Counted from the stretch's first letter, positions 7,963 to 17,129 are shown. The stretch: DNA of 64,000 nt from Marinobacter maroccanus (GCF_002933275.1 NZ_PSSX01000007.1:102664-166663); one strand, 5' to 3'. Numbers and translations: made by a program. Notes: generated by a model not told the origin, from the letters alone.

Positions 7963-9738
7963 TCAGTTGCTGGCTACGCGATCACTAGGCAGCTTGAATG
8001 TCCAGACGGTACCACCCTGGTTGAAGTCCTTGACCACCTTGGCCACTTCACCACCCCAGAGCGGAACCGCACCGCCCCAGCCGGTTGAAACCGAGACATA
8101 CTGCTCACCGTCCATGGTCCAGGTCACCGGCGTGCCGACAACGCCGGAACCGGTGTTGAAGCGGTAGAGCTCTTCCCCGGTCTTGGCGTCGAACGCCTTC
8201 AGGTAACCTTCCGGAGTGCCGGTGAATACCAGGTTGCCTGCGGTGGTCATCACGCCACCCCATAGCGGGGCCGGGTTCTCATAGCGCCAGACTTCTTCAC
8301 CGGTTTTCGGATCCATGGCCCTCAACACACCAATATACTCGTCGTTGGCCGGTTTGATGGTGAAGCCTGCCCCCAGAAACGCCGCGCCTTTCTTATAGGA
8401 AACTGGCTCGTTCCAGATATCCATGGACCATTCATTGGACGGCACATAGAACAGACCGGTGTCCTGGCTAAAGGCCATCGGCATCCAGTTCTTGCCACCC
8501 AGGAAGGCTGGCTGGGCCACGACCGTCTCGCCCTTGTTACCGTCGAGGTCCGCCGGGTTACCGGGACGCCCGCCATCAGTAAAGATCGGACGACCAGTCT
8601 CCGGATCCAGGCCTTCGGCCCAGGTGATCTTGTCCACGAACGGGAAGCCACGAATGAAGTCGCCATTCTCCCGGTTCAGAACGTAGAAGAAACCGTTACG
8701 GTCGGCAGTCGCCGCGGCTTTGACGGTTTTGCCGTTCTCCTCGTAATCGAAGGAGATCAGCTCGTTGACGCCGTCATAATCCCAGCCATCGTTCGGGGTG
8801 GTCTGGAAGTGCCACTTGATACTGCCATCGTCCGGGTCGATCGCCAGACGGGATGACGAGAACAGGTTATCGCCGGGGCGCAGGTGCGAGTTCCAGGGCG
8901 CAGGGTTACCGGTACCGAAAAACAGGGAATCGGTATCCGGATCATAGGTGCCGCCCAGCCAGGTTGCTGCGCCGCCGTTCTTCCACATTTCGCCGGGCCA
9001 GGTTACCCCTGCCTTGCCGCCGGAAATGCCATTTTCGACCTTCTTGCCATCCTTGTAGACATACCCCATATGGCCTTCGACGGTCGGCCGAGTCCAGACC
9101 AGATCGCCGGTGTTGGCGTCGTAGGCCTCAACCTTGCCGACAATACCGAATTCACCGCCTGAAACACCGGTAATAACCTTGCCCTTCACGACAATCGGTG
9201 CGGCAGTGATCGCATAGCCGGCCTGATAATCGGCCACCTTCTTGATCCACATCGGCTTGCCGGTGTCCTTGTTCAGGGCAACCAGCTTGGCATCGAGTGT
9301 GCCGAAAATCACCTTGTCGCCGTAGATGGCAGCGCCACGGTTCACCACGTCACAGCAAGGCATGATGCCGTCCGGCAGGCGGGCATCGTACTGCCAGATT
9401 TCCTCGCCAGTTCTGGCATCAATTGCGTAAATGCGTGAGTAGGAGGCGGTCACATACATGACGCCATCCTTGATCAGCGGCTGGGATTCCTGACCACGCT
9501 GCTTCTCGCCGCCGAAGGAGAATGCCCAGGCCGGCTGCAGATACTGAATGTTGCCGGTGTTCAGGTCTTCCAGAATGCTGTATCGCTGGCCTTGGGTGCC
9601 CATGCCATAGCTGACAATGTCTTCCGGGGTGTTGTGATCGTTGATGATATCTTCGTCGGTTACCGCATGGGCCCCGTAGGAAACAGCCATAGCCAAGGCG
9701 CTGGCCGCAATGCGAATCCCGAACTTGTTGGTTCTCAT
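7963..9738 (-). CDS. PQQ-dependent alcohol dehydrogenase with lanthanide-type active site
   Basis: This is a 591-residue periplasmic quinoprotein with an eight-bladed propeller and a signal peptide ending AHA. It oxidises primary alcohols with PQQ and passes electrons to a c-type cytochrome. The vicinal disulfide is CC at residues 128-129. The catalytic segment reads [11 protein letters not shown]: catalytic Asp320 is followed two residues later by Asp322, the extra carboxylate found in XoxF and PedH lanthanide enzymes and absent from calcium ExaA/PedE/MxaF types. The start is the ATG at 9738 with GGAGAG before it; a TTG at 9753 is less likely. It stands alone on its transcript, upstream of a terminator. 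Ethanol or longer alcohols are likelier substrates than methanol. Confidence 0.93.
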   Translation of the reverse strand: MRTNKFGIRIAASALAMAVSYGAHAVTDEDIINDHNTPEDIVSYGMGTQGQRYSILEDLNTGNIQYLQPAWAFSFGGEKQRGQESQPLIKDGVMYVTASYSRIYAIDARTGEEIWQYDARLPDGIMPCCDVVNRGAAIYGDKVIFGTLDAKLVALNKDTGKPMWIKKVADYQAGYAITAAPIVVKGKVITGVSGGEFGIVGKVEAYDANTGDLVWTRPTVEGHMGYVYKDGKKVENGISGGKAGVTWPGEMWKNGGAATWLGGTYDPDTDSLFFGTGNPAPWNSHLRPGDNLFSSSRLAIDPDDGSIKWHFQTTPNDGWDYDGVNELISFDYEENGKTVKAAATADRNGFFYVLNRENGDFIRGFPFVDKITWAEGLDPETGRPIFTDGGRPGNPADLDGNKGETVVAQPAFLGGKNWMPMAFSQDTGLFYVPSNEWSMDIWNEPVSYKKGAAFLGAGFTIKPANDEYIGVLRAMDPKTGEEVWRYENPAPLWGGVMTTAGNLVFTGTPEGYLKAFDAKTGEELYRFNTGSGVVGTPVTWTMDGEQYVSVSTGWGGAVPLWGGEVAKVVKDFNQGGTVWTFKLPSDRVASN

Positions 9739-9858
9739 GGTTGCGCTCTCCAAGTCTCTTGTTTTTCGGTTCTGTGTTCGTTTCAGGCCGAACCGGGAAC
9801 TTTTCCCGCCTCTGATACGATTCTTCGCCTTGAGGGCAAAACCAACAATTGCTCCCCG

Positions 9859-9894
9859 GAACAGGTTTTCTCATCACTTGGTAGTACGACTACC
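9859..9894 (-). promoter_or_regulatory. Putative regulator site upstream of the PQQ dehydrogenase
   Basis: The perfect palindrome GGTAGT-ACG-ACTACC (9880-9894) overlaps CTTGGTAGTA (9878-9887), the 10-mer also found upstream of pedF. AGGTTTTCT (9862-9870) is shared with the porin promoter at nearly the same distance from the start codon. Probable binding site of the LuxR-type regulator encoded at 18318-19091; inferred from shared sequence only. Confidence 0.55.
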
Positions 9895-9929
9895 CCGAAT
9901 CTTCCGGCCCGGGCGCATCGAGCGAACCA

Positions 9930-10886
9930 TCAGAGATTCCCTTCGGCCCTGGCAATGGCCTGCTCATCGAGGAAGGCCCGGTAGTAGCCTGGCACGCTGT
10001 AGCGAAGATTCTGGCTGGCCATGAGTTCATTCATCTCTCCGGTTTTCACCAGCCTGTCGACGATGGCCTCCAGGGCATAACCCAGCTGCCGATGGGTATG
10101 TTTGATCGCCATGCCCACATCCCAGACCTGCTTGCCGATGCCCGGGAAGCCGTTGCCGGCGGCCTTGAAGGCCTTGTTCTCGGATTTCGCCAGTTCGTGA
10201 TCTATCTCCGACCGCATGCCCATGACAGCGCTGACCTCACCGTTACGCATTGCCTCGAACGCCTCGGCCACCTTGTGGAAGTGACGCACCTGTTCCCGCA
10301 TACGGCCGCCAAACGCTGAGGTCAGGTAAAAGTCGGGAAGGGTATCGATCTCGACGCCGATCGGGTTGTACTGGAACACCGCCACGGTTTCGACACTGTC
10401 GAGCTTTTCCGGGTTGTAAGCTATCTGCCAGGTTTCCTGCTGGTAAGGGCCGAACAGCACAACCTGCTCGTTGATGTATTCGCCGGTGGAATCCTGCATG
10501 TAGGCGTAGGTCTTGTCGTAGGGCACGCGCAGCATCACGTCGGCAAGCCGCTGCTTGGCCAGGTAGTGGCCTTTCCAGACGTTGTTGCGCAAGTCGTCAC
10601 CGAGGTTTTCATCCGGGATAATCCAGTGCACCTTGAATTCAACGCCCATTTCCTCGGCAATACGGCGGCCGAGTTCGATATCGATGCCCCGGGGCTCGCC
10701 ATCTACCTGGTAGGAGTAAGGCGGAAAATTCTCGTAGACGCCCACTTTCAGGTAGCCGGACTCCAGAATGATGTCGTAGGTGCGATCCGCAGGCCGGTTG
10801 AGGAGTTCGTTTCCGTCGTTAACCTCCTGGGCAAGGACAAACTGGGCAAATAGCAACAGGGCAAGCATTCGAGACAGTATTTTCAT
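9930..10886 (-). CDS. Quinoprotein dehydrogenase-associated periplasmic binding protein (MxaJ/XoxJ-like)
   Basis: The 318-residue protein has a signal peptide (MKILSRMLALLLFAQFVLA) and a type-2 periplasmic binding fold (LKVGVYENFPPYSY at the start of the domain, then GIDIELGRRIAEEMGV). It belongs to the group found beside PQQ dehydrogenases, which includes MxaJ and XoxJ. XoxJ is thought to help activate the dehydrogenase, not to import a solute. GGGAG precedes the ATG. It lies 89 bp downstream of pedF on the same strand and is probably cotranscribed with it. Confidence 0.85.
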   Translation of the reverse strand: MKILSRMLALLLFAQFVLAQEVNDGNELLNRPADRTYDIILESGYLKVGVYENFPPYSYQVDGEPRGIDIELGRRIAEEMGVEFKVHWIIPDENLGDDLRNNVWKGHYLAKQRLADVMLRVPYDKTYAYMQDSTGEYINEQVVLFGPYQQETWQIAYNPEKLDSVETVAVFQYNPIGVEIDTLPDFYLTSAFGGRMREQVRHFHKVAEAFEAMRNGEVSAVMGMRSEIDHELAKSENKAFKAAGNGFPGIGKQVWDVGMAIKHTHRQLGYALEAIVDRLVKTGEMNELMASQNLRYSVPGYYRAFLDEQAIARAEGNL

Positions 10887-10975
10887 TGTTTTCTCCCACC
10901 TTTTCTCTCAACGACGAAGGGCCGGCACAGGGCCGACCCGAATTCAGGCGTTCGTTTTGCTAGAAGCCGTGCTCA

Positions 10976-11404
10976 TCACTCTGGCTTGGGCAGGGATTCC
11001 ACATAGGTGCGGATCGCCCACATGGCGTTCTGGTCCATGCTCTTTTTCCAGGACGGCATGCCCCGGTCGGTACCATTCATCACCCGGCCGATGTAGTACT
11101 CGTCATCCCACTCGGTCAGCTCGCGAAGATCCGGTGTCAGGCCGCCGGACATCGCCCGGATGCCGTGGCAGGCGGCACAGTTACCAGCGTAGGCACTCTC
11201 GCCGACCTTGACCGCCTGGGCGTTGAACTCGCCGAATTCATTGCCTTCACGGAACGGATTCTCAATGCGGACGTCATCGCCCAGCTCCGGCAGATTGCCC
11301 GTATCCACTTCCTGTGGTGTGACATTGCCGTGGGCAATAGCGAAGCCGGCCAGGCCAAGCATGGCCGCAGCCAAGATGGTTTTGAGTGAAAAGGACATTG
11401 CCAT
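10976..11404 (-). CDS. pedF: Cytochrome c, PedF type, partner of the PQQ dehydrogenase
   Basis: The 142-residue periplasmic c-type cytochrome has a signal peptide (LAAAMLGLAGFAIA) and one haem motif, CAACH at residues 74-78 (distal Met probably in DRGMPSW). The family takes electrons from PQQ alcohol dehydrogenases and delivers them to the terminal oxidase. Two candidate starts, 11404 and 11398, lie close together; GAGGTAAG is well placed for the first. The promoter side carries CTTGGTAGTA, shared with the dehydrogenase gene. The order pedF then MxaJ-like gene resembles the ped cluster of Pseudomonas. Confidence 0.9.
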   Translation of the reverse strand: MAMSFSLKTILAAAMLGLAGFAIAHGNVTPQEVDTGNLPELGDDVRIENPFREGNEFGEFNAQAVKVGESAYAGNCAACHGIRAMSGGLTPDLRELTEWDDEYYIGRVMNGTDRGMPSWKKSMDQNAMWAIRTYVESLPKPE

Positions 11405-11533
11405 TGGTCTTACCTCTGTTATTGGATTCCCCGTGGTTGGCTGTTGGATTTGTCAGTTGCCAACTTGCTGATCTCCAGTCTAGGAATCCCCATGTCCAAT
11501 CCGAATGCCACTTTGGGGTTTTTGGCTTAGTTC

Positions 11534-11584
11534 CTTGGTAGTAGATGTTTGGTCCCCGAGCGAAAATCTCATCCTTTGGTACTG
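11534..11584 (-). promoter_or_regulatory. Putative regulator sites upstream of pedF
   Basis: CTTGGTAGTA (11534-11543) is identical to the 10-mer upstream of the PQQ dehydrogenase. Related CCTTTGGTACTGCC (11573-11586) lies further out. The first site is 130 bp from the start codon, close to the 140 bp seen for the dehydrogenase. The region is shared with the divergent ABC operon starting at 11665. Confidence 0.5.
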
Positions 11585-11664
11585 CCTGATTCCTACTTTC
11601 TGAATATTTCCGGGCGTTTCCCCCTTCCATAAGCTGGAGGCACAACATCAAACCGGAGAACCCC

Positions 11665-12837
11665 ATGTCTTTTCTGTCCCGGACAGTGGCCATTTCACTG
11701 ATCACACTGGCGGCAGCAAGCCCGCTTCAGGCTGAGACCCTCGATGTGCGGATTGGCTATCTCCAGTGGGTACCGCATCAGGGGCCGGTGCTTTCCAATA
11801 TCATTCCGGAACCTGAGGACGCCGGCCTGCGAGGCGCCGAACTGGCCATCAACGACAACAGCACCACCGGCAAGTTTCTGGGCCAGACCTACTCACTCCA
11901 GAGTGAGGTTGCCGATTCGGAAGAAGGCGCCATCGCAGCCTTTGATGCCATGCGCGAGAATGGTTTCGACCTGTTTGTGGTGAATGCGCCTGCCTCGACC
12001 CTGAAAGCCCTCACCGAAAAGGCCGGCGACAACACCCTGATCTTCAACGCTGGCGCCAAGGACGATGCCCTGCGCACCGGCCAGTGCCACGTCAACCTGC
12101 TGCACACCATGCCCAGCTATTCGATGCTCACCGATGCGCTCGGCCAGTGGCTGAATCAGCGACGCTGGGATGAGGTTTTCCTGATTACCGGGCCGACTCA
12201 AGCAGACAAGGGCTGGGCCGATGCCTTCCGGCGCTCGGCCAAGCGTTTCGGGCTGGAGATCGTCGAAGACAAGCCCTGGACCTTTGACGCCGACCTGCGT
12301 CGCACCGCCTCCAAGGAACTGCCCCTGTTTACCCAGGCCAGCGATTACGACGCGGTGGTGGTGGCTGACGTGCGGGGCGATTTTGGCGAGTACGTGCCGT
12401 TCAATACCTGGCTGCCGCGCCCGGTGGTGGGCACCCAGGGCATGTCACCGGTCACCTGGCATCGGGTGGTGGAAAGCTGGGGTGCGGCGCAACTCCAGAA
12501 CCGTTTCCGCGAATTGGCTGGGCGGGATATGAACGGTGAAGACTACGCGGCTTGGGCTGCCATTCGCTCAATGGGTACGGCAGTGACCGACCTGAACTCT
12601 GCGAACCCCACTGACATCCGAAATTTCCTGTTCAGCGACAAATTCCAGTTGGCCGCGTTCAAGGGCCGCAAGCTCACCTTCCGCGACTGGAACGGCCAGC
12701 TGAGACAGCCGATTCCACTGGTTCATCCCCGGGGACTGGTAGCACGAGCTCCATTCGAAGGCTTCCTGCACCCGAACACCGAAATGGACACCCTCGGCTT
12801 TGACAGACCTGAGAGCGAGTGTCGGATTAACGGCTGA
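11665..12837 (+). CDS. PQQ-alcohol-dehydrogenase-system ABC substrate-binding protein
   Basis: The 390-residue protein has a signal peptide ending LQA and a type-1 periplasmic binding fold of the branched-chain amino-acid type (RIGYLQWVPHQGPV, GLRGAELAINDN). It matches the family of binding proteins confined to PQQ dehydrogenase clusters. GGAGAACCCC precedes the ATG. It begins a four-gene operon (binding protein, beta-propeller, ATPase, permease). In Pseudomonas putida the equivalent set, PedA1A2BC as I recall it, is needed for lanthanide-dependent growth, so the bound ligand may be a lanthanide or its chelate; this is inference. Confidence 0.87.
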   Translation: MSFLSRTVAISLITLAAASPLQAETLDVRIGYLQWVPHQGPVLSNIIPEPEDAGLRGAELAINDNSTTGKFLGQTYSLQSEVADSEEGAIAAFDAMRENGFDLFVVNAPASTLKALTEKAGDNTLIFNAGAKDDALRTGQCHVNLLHTMPSYSMLTDALGQWLNQRRWDEVFLITGPTQADKGWADAFRRSAKRFGLEIVEDKPWTFDADLRRTASKELPLFTQASDYDAVVVADVRGDFGEYVPFNTWLPRPVVGTQGMSPVTWHRVVESWGAAQLQNRFRELAGRDMNGEDYAAWAAIRSMGTAVTDLNSANPTDIRNFLFSDKFQLAAFKGRKLTFRDWNGQLRQPIPLVHPRGLVARAPFEGFLHPNTEMDTLGFDRPESECRING

Positions 12838-12878
12838 GCCTATGGCGGCCAACGTTCAAAACAAGAAGGAGTCACACC

Positions 12879-13853
12879 ATGAAAACCCTGTTCAAACAGA
12901 CGGCGCTGGCCGCCATGATCGGCCTGTCGACACCGGCACTGGCCAGCGTGGCCTATGTGTCCAACGAGAAAGATAACACCCTGTCGGTGATTGATACCGA
13001 AACCCAGGAAGTGATTGAGACCATCAGTGTCGGCCAGCGGCCCCGGGGTATCCTGCTGTCCAAGGACTTTACCAAGCTGTACATCTGTGCCAGCGACGAC
13101 GACACGGTTCAGGTGCTGGATCTGGCCACCCGCAAGATTGTGGATACCCTGCCCTCCGGTGAAGATCCGGAGCAGTTCGCGCTGCACCCGAACAACAAGC
13201 ACCTGTACATCGCCAACGAGGACGACGCCATCGTGACGGTGGTGGATGTGGATACCAAGGATGTTCTGGCCCAGATTGATGTGGGCATCGAGCCCGAAGG
13301 GATGGCGGTAAGCCCCGACGGCAAGTGGGCGGTGAACACCTCCGAAACCACCAGCATGCTGCACTGGATCAACACCGAAACCTTCGAGATCGAAAAGAAC
13401 ATTGTGGTGGGCCAGCGCCCGCGCCACGTGGAGTTCAGCAAGGACAGCAAGATTGCCTGGGCCTCCACGGAAATCGGCGGCACCGTGCACATCATCGACG
13501 TCGACAACCTGGAGCAGATCCACGAGATGTCCTTCAAGGTGCCTGGCGTGAATCAGGATCGGGTCCAGCCGGTAGGCATTGAACTGACGTCCGATGGCAA
13601 ATACGCCTTCGTCGCGCTCGGCCCCTCCAATCATGTAGCGGTTGTTGATGCCCAGACCTATGAGGTTTTGGACTACCTGCTGGTGGGCGCCCGGGTGTGG
13701 CAGCTGGATCTGGACAAGGATGAGAAGCACCTCTACACCACCAACGGCGTGTCCGGCGATGTCTCCGTGATCGATGTGGAAGACTTGAAGGTCATCAAGT
13801 CCATCAAGGTAGGCCGCTACCCCTGGGGTGTGGTCATTGATCCGACGTCATGA
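12879..13853 (+). CDS. PQQ-associated YVTN beta-propeller protein
   Basis: The 324-residue periplasmic protein has a signal peptide ending ALA and seven repeated blades with the YVTN pattern (VAYVSNEKDNTLSVIDTET, LYIANEDDAIVTVVDVDTK, LYTTNGVSGDVSVIDVED). It belongs to the PQQ-dependent catabolism-associated propeller family. Such proteins may bind metal or act as a docking subunit; no enzymatic residues are evident. AAGGAG lies 7 nt before the ATG. Its last codons overlap the ATPase start (ATGA at 13850-13853), so it is part of the ABC operon. Confidence 0.88.
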   Translation: MKTLFKQTALAAMIGLSTPALASVAYVSNEKDNTLSVIDTETQEVIETISVGQRPRGILLSKDFTKLYICASDDDTVQVLDLATRKIVDTLPSGEDPEQFALHPNNKHLYIANEDDAIVTVVDVDTKDVLAQIDVGIEPEGMAVSPDGKWAVNTSETTSMLHWINTETFEIEKNIVVGQRPRHVEFSKDSKIAWASTEIGGTVHIIDVDNLEQIHEMSFKVPGVNQDRVQPVGIELTSDGKYAFVALGPSNHVAVVDAQTYEVLDYLLVGARVWQLDLDKDEKHLYTTNGVSGDVSVIDVEDLKVIKSIKVGRYPWGVVIDPTS

Positions 13854-14572
13854 CCATTGAAGCGAGCAACCTGAGCTTTCGTTACGGCGAGAAGCCGGTG
13901 CTCCGTGAGGTCAGCTTTGCGCTGACCTCTGGCCGTTTTCACGCCCTGCTCGGGCCCAACGGCGCCGGCAAATCAACCCTGTTTGGTTTGCTCACCCGCC
14001 TGCTTGCCCTGCAGCAGGGCGAACTCCTACTGGCCGGGCAGTCCCTGAAAAATCAGCCGGCCGAGGCCATGCGCCGGATCGGCGTGGTGTTCCAGCAGAA
14101 CGCCCTGGATCTGGATCTGACGGTTCGCCAGAACCTGCAATATCACGCCGCCTTGCATGGTCTTTCCCGCAAGGAAGCCAGGGTTCGGGGTGACCGGGAG
14201 CTGGAACGCTTCAGCCTGCTGGACCGGGCCAACGATGCCGTCCGCCAGCTCAACGGCGGCCACCGCCGGCGGGTGGAAATTGCCCGCGCCCTGCTGCATG
14301 AACCCTCGCTGCTGTTGCTCGACGAACCCACGGTGGGCCTGGACGTGGCCAGCCGCAGAGCGCTCAACGAGCACGTCCGAACCCTGTGCGAGGAAGACGG
14401 CATGACCGTGCTCTGGGCAACGCACCTGATCGAAGAGGTCCGGTCAGACGACCGGGTCCTGATCCTGCATCAGGGCCAGTTGCTGGCCGACGACAAAGGC
14501 CAGGCCATCTGCGAAGCCGAAGGCACCCGGGATCTGGCCGAAACCTTCCATTCCCTGACCGGAGCCGGCTGA
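13850..14572 (+). CDS. ABC transporter ATP-binding protein, PQQ-alcohol-dehydrogenase system
   Basis: The 240-residue ATPase has Walker A GPNGAGKST, an altered signature LNGGHRRR in place of LSGGQ, Walker B LLLLDEPTVGLD and switch His in ATHLIEEV. It is of the ABC-2 (drug/polysaccharide exporter-like) ATPase type and pairs with the next-gene permease. The ATG overlaps the stop of the propeller gene. It corresponds to PedB in the lanthanide-linked system of Pseudomonas; whether the complex moves solute in or out is unsettled. Confidence 0.9.
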   Translation: MTIEASNLSFRYGEKPVLREVSFALTSGRFHALLGPNGAGKSTLFGLLTRLLALQQGELLLAGQSLKNQPAEAMRRIGVVFQQNALDLDLTVRQNLQYHAALHGLSRKEARVRGDRELERFSLLDRANDAVRQLNGGHRRRVEIARALLHEPSLLLLDEPTVGLDVASRRALNEHVRTLCEEDGMTVLWATHLIEEVRSDDRVLILHQGQLLADDKGQAICEAEGTRDLAETFHSLTGAG

Positions 14573-14573
14573 T

Positions 14574-15380
14574 ATGAAAGCAGCTCACTACTGGCACTGT
14601 TTCGTAGGCATCCAGACTCGTGAATGGCTGCGCTTCTGGCAGCAGCGCACCCGCTTCGCCAGCGCCCTGGTCCGGCCACTGCTCTGGCTGGTGGTGTTTG
14701 CCGCCGGGTTCCGTGCGGTTCTGGGCATTTCCATCATCCCGCCCTATCAGACCTACATCACCTACGAGACCTACATTGCCCCCGGTCTGTGCGGCATGAT
14801 CATCCTGTTCAACAGCATGCAGGGCGCCCTGTCCATGGTTTATGACCGGGAGCTGGGCAGCATGCGGGTTCTCCTGATGAGCCCCCTGCCCCGACCTTTC
14901 CTGCTGGTGACCAAACTGCTGGCCATGGGTGTAGTGTCCATCGGCCAGGTGTATGTGTTCCTGCTGCTGGCACTGCTGGTGGATGTGGAACCACCGCTCT
15001 GGGGCTACCTGGCCGTGTTGCCAGCGTTGATTCTTACCAGCCTGATGCTGGGCGCGTTGGGCCTGCTGATCGCCACCTGGATCAAGCAACTGGAGAACTT
15101 CGCCGGGGTGATGAACTTCGTCATCTTCCCGATGTTCTTCATGTCCTCGGCGCTCTATCCGCTCTGGCGCATGAACGAGGCCAGTCCCTGGCTGTACTGG
15201 ATCTGCCAGTTTAATCCGTTCACCCATGCTGTAGAGGCGATCCGGTTTTCGCTCTATCTGGAATGGAATCCGATGGCTTACGGGATTACCACCGGAGTAA
15301 CTGTAGTTCTGGCATTACTGGCCACGGCAGGATTCCGGCCTCAGAGGACCAGGATACTCGGGACCTCCAGGCCGGCTTGA
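14574..15380 (+). CDS. ABC-2 type permease, PQQ-alcohol-dehydrogenase system
   Basis: The 268-residue inner-membrane protein has six predicted membrane segments and the ABC-2 family signature region (NFAGVMNFVIFPMFFMSSAL, then NPFTHAVEAIR). It starts one base after the ATPase stop and is the last gene of the operon. It resembles PedC. The ABC-2 architecture normally exports, although the system includes a periplasmic binding protein, an unusual mixture. The gene is followed by a long palindromic repeat. Confidence 0.9.
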   Translation: MKAAHYWHCFVGIQTREWLRFWQQRTRFASALVRPLLWLVVFAAGFRAVLGISIIPPYQTYITYETYIAPGLCGMIILFNSMQGALSMVYDRELGSMRVLLMSPLPRPFLLVTKLLAMGVVSIGQVYVFLLLALLVDVEPPLWGYLAVLPALILTSLMLGALGLLIATWIKQLENFAGVMNFVIFPMFFMSSALYPLWRMNEASPWLYWICQFNPFTHAVEAIRFSLYLEWNPMAYGITTGVTVVLALLATAGFRPQRTRILGTSRPA

Positions 15381-15395
15381 TATGGTGCCAGTGGT

Positions 15396-15582
15396 CAGCG
15401 GGGAGAAGGTTTCCAAAACACGCTCCTTACGGCACCCCTCCGGGGTCCGGCCTGCAATCATAGATTGCAGTCGTTTGGCTGTCGCATGAAGCTTCGCTTC
15501 ATAAGCGCTCGGCCTCACCCCTGTGACGCTTGGGCTCCGCCATCCCTGGCTCCGCACAGTTTTGGAAACCTTCTCCCCGCTG
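15396..15582. repeat. Long palindromic repeat, copy 1
   Basis: A perfect 24-bp inverted repeat (arms 15396-15419 and 15559-15582) encloses a 139-bp interior. The inner parts of the arms (TTCCAAAACACGCTCCTT and GCTCCGCACAGTTTTGGAA) and the GACGCTTGGGCTCCGCCATC segment recur at 44751-44850. The interior has a smaller palindrome around AATCATAGATTGC. No ORF or transposase is inside. It sits downstream of the ABC permease gene and could act as a terminator. Confidence 0.85.
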
Positions 15583-15615
15583 CCCACCCATACTCCTTGC
15601 AAACCGCCAAAACCG

Positions 15616-15664
15616 GTAGGTCGGGTTAGACTTCGTAGGTCGGATTAGCAAAGCGTAATCCGAC
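15616..15664. repeat. TAGGTCGGATTA-type palindromic repeat
   Basis: GTCGGATTA and TAATCCGAC (15639-15664) form a 9-bp stem around GCAAAGCG. A half-copy, GTAGGTCGGGTTAGACTTC, lies directly upstream (15616-15634). The same element recurs at 19103-19232 and 62432-62516. It is a short dispersed element of a kind common in proteobacteria. Confidence 0.85.
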
Positions 15665-15688
15665 AGACTGCGGACACCCTCGATCAAC

Positions 15689-16360
15689 CTAAGAGCCGGT
15701 CAAATCCAGACCTCGAAGCCTCCCAAGCAGCACATCAACCAATCCGGGTTCGCCCACCGAATCATCCCACTGCAACCGAGCGGGCTTGCCATCCAGGTAC
15801 CAAAGACGGTTCGCTAATATCTCTGCATCCCCACCATCATGGGTAACACAGATCATCGCCATCTCCGGACGCGAATCCAGAATCCCGGCAATCAGCGCCT
15901 TGAGCTCACCCGCCATCACCGGATCAAGCGAGGCGAAGGGTTCATCCAACAACAGCAAGTCCGGCTTCACCGCCAGGCAACGGGCCAGGGCCGCTCTCCT
16001 GGCCATACCCAGGGACAGCTGGTCCGGCAGATAGTGTCCGTAGCCGGATAAGCCAACCTGACCCAGCAACCTCTCGGCCTCGTCAGTGTTCGCACCAACG
16101 AGTCTAAGATTCGCGTCCAGGGTCCGCCAAGGCAGCAGGCGATGCTCCTGAAACAGGTAGCCCACCCGGAGTTTTTCGCGACCAATAACCGCCTCGTCCG
16201 GAACCGATTTATCGAGACCGGCAATTGCGTTCAGCAGAGTAGTCTTGCCGATACCCGATGGGCCCAGAAGGCAAATGCGATCGCCTCGCGCAATGGTTGC
16301 GAAGACCTCTCCGAGCACCGGCTGGCCAAAATCGCAGCCTGCAATTCTGAGCTCAAGCAT
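15689..16360 (-). CDS. NitT/TauT-type ABC transporter ATP-binding protein in the alcohol-oxidation island
   Basis: The 223-residue ATPase has Walker A GPSGIGKTT, Walker B LLLLDEPFASLD and switch His in CVTHDGGD. The signature reads LSLGMARR where LSGGQ is usual. The ATG at 16360 follows GGAGG and overlaps the permease gene by 8 bp. It closes a three-gene importer operon (binding protein, permease, ATPase) encoded inside the PQQ dehydrogenase island. The substrate is unknown; candidates are an alcohol-derived acid, a metal chelate or a PQQ-related molecule. Confidence 0.87.
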   Translation of the reverse strand: MLELRIAGCDFGQPVLGEVFATIARGDRICLLGPSGIGKTTLLNAIAGLDKSVPDEAVIGREKLRVGYLFQEHRLLPWRTLDANLRLVGANTDEAERLLGQVGLSGYGHYLPDQLSLGMARRAALARCLAVKPDLLLLDEPFASLDPVMAGELKALIAGILDSRPEMAMICVTHDGGDAEILANRLWYLDGKPARLQWDDSVGEPGLVDVLLGRLRGLDLTGS

Positions 16361-17129
16361 GGGCGGCCTCCGGTTGTCGCCAGCGACTGGACCGGCGCTC
16401 CAGGGGCTGAAGGATGGCCAGTTCAATAAGCTGGACGACCGTAATAAACGCCAGGCTGTAGGCAAGAATGGCGGCTACATCGAAAACCTGAAACGCCATA
16501 TGCAACTGGAAACCAACGCCACTGGAACGGCCGAGCAGTTCCACCACCAGGACAATTTTCCAGATCAGGGCCAGGCCGCCCCGGGTGGCTGCCATGAGAT
16601 AGGGAAACAACTGGGGTACCCAGACTTCCCGCAACCGTTGCCTCCGGGTGAACTCGTAAACGGTGGCCATCTCCTCGAGCCTATAGTCCAGGCTGCGGGC
16701 GCCCTCCCGGACGGTAACCGCCACGTTGGGCACTTTGTTGATCACGACCGCCATCACGGCCGCCACTTCGACCAGGCCGAACCAGACATACATGAGGATG
16801 ATGGTGACCAGGGCCGGCAGGTTCAGTAAAAGCACCAGCAAGGGATCGAACAGGGCATTGGTGGTTTGGGATCGGCCCATGACGATGCCGATGGCGGTGC
16901 CAATGATCATGGCCAGACTAAAGGCGACCACTACACGCCCGAGGGTCGCGCCCAGATGATGCCAGAGCTCGCCGGTCGCCGATTCGCGAATCAGGGTGTC
17001 CAGCACGTTCAGGGGCGTCGGCAGCAAGGGCGACTGAAGCAGCCAGGCAATGAGCCCCCAGAGCAGGACAAACGACGGCAGAACTACCCAGTAGCTCCAC
17101 AGCGGCGGCCGGCCGGCACGGCCTTTCAC
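16353..17129 (-). CDS. NitT/TauT-type ABC transporter permease
   Basis: The 258-residue permease of the BPD_transp_1 family has about six membrane segments and a coupling loop near EGARSLDYRLEEMATVYEFT. It begins with GTG at 17129, overlapping the binding-protein stop (GTGA), and ends inside the ATPase gene start, so the three are translationally coupled. Second-gene position and family membership support an importer. Nothing specific to the substrate is visible. Confidence 0.88.
   Translation of the reverse strand: MKGRAGRPPLWSYWVVLPSFVLLWGLIAWLLQSPLLPTPLNVLDTLIRESATGELWHHLGATLGRVVVAFSLAMIIGTAIGIVMGRSQTTNALFDPLLVLLLNLPALVTIILMYVWFGLVEVAAVMAVVINKVPNVAVTVREGARSLDYRLEEMATVYEFTRRQRLREVWVPQLFPYLMAATRGGLALIWKIVLVVELLGRSSGVGFQLHMAFQVFDVAAILAYSLAFITVVQLIELAILQPLERRSSRWRQPEAAHA

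Noticed and set aside
9739..9753. TTG start giving a 5-residue longer PQQ dehydrogenase
   Set aside because: The GGAGAG ribosome-binding site lies inside that extension and is well spaced for the ATG at 9738.
12840..13730. Long open frame antisense to the beta-propeller gene
   Set aside because: It mirrors a GC-rich repeat-containing gene with clear signal peptide and ribosome-binding site on the plus strand; the antisense product has no recognisable domain.
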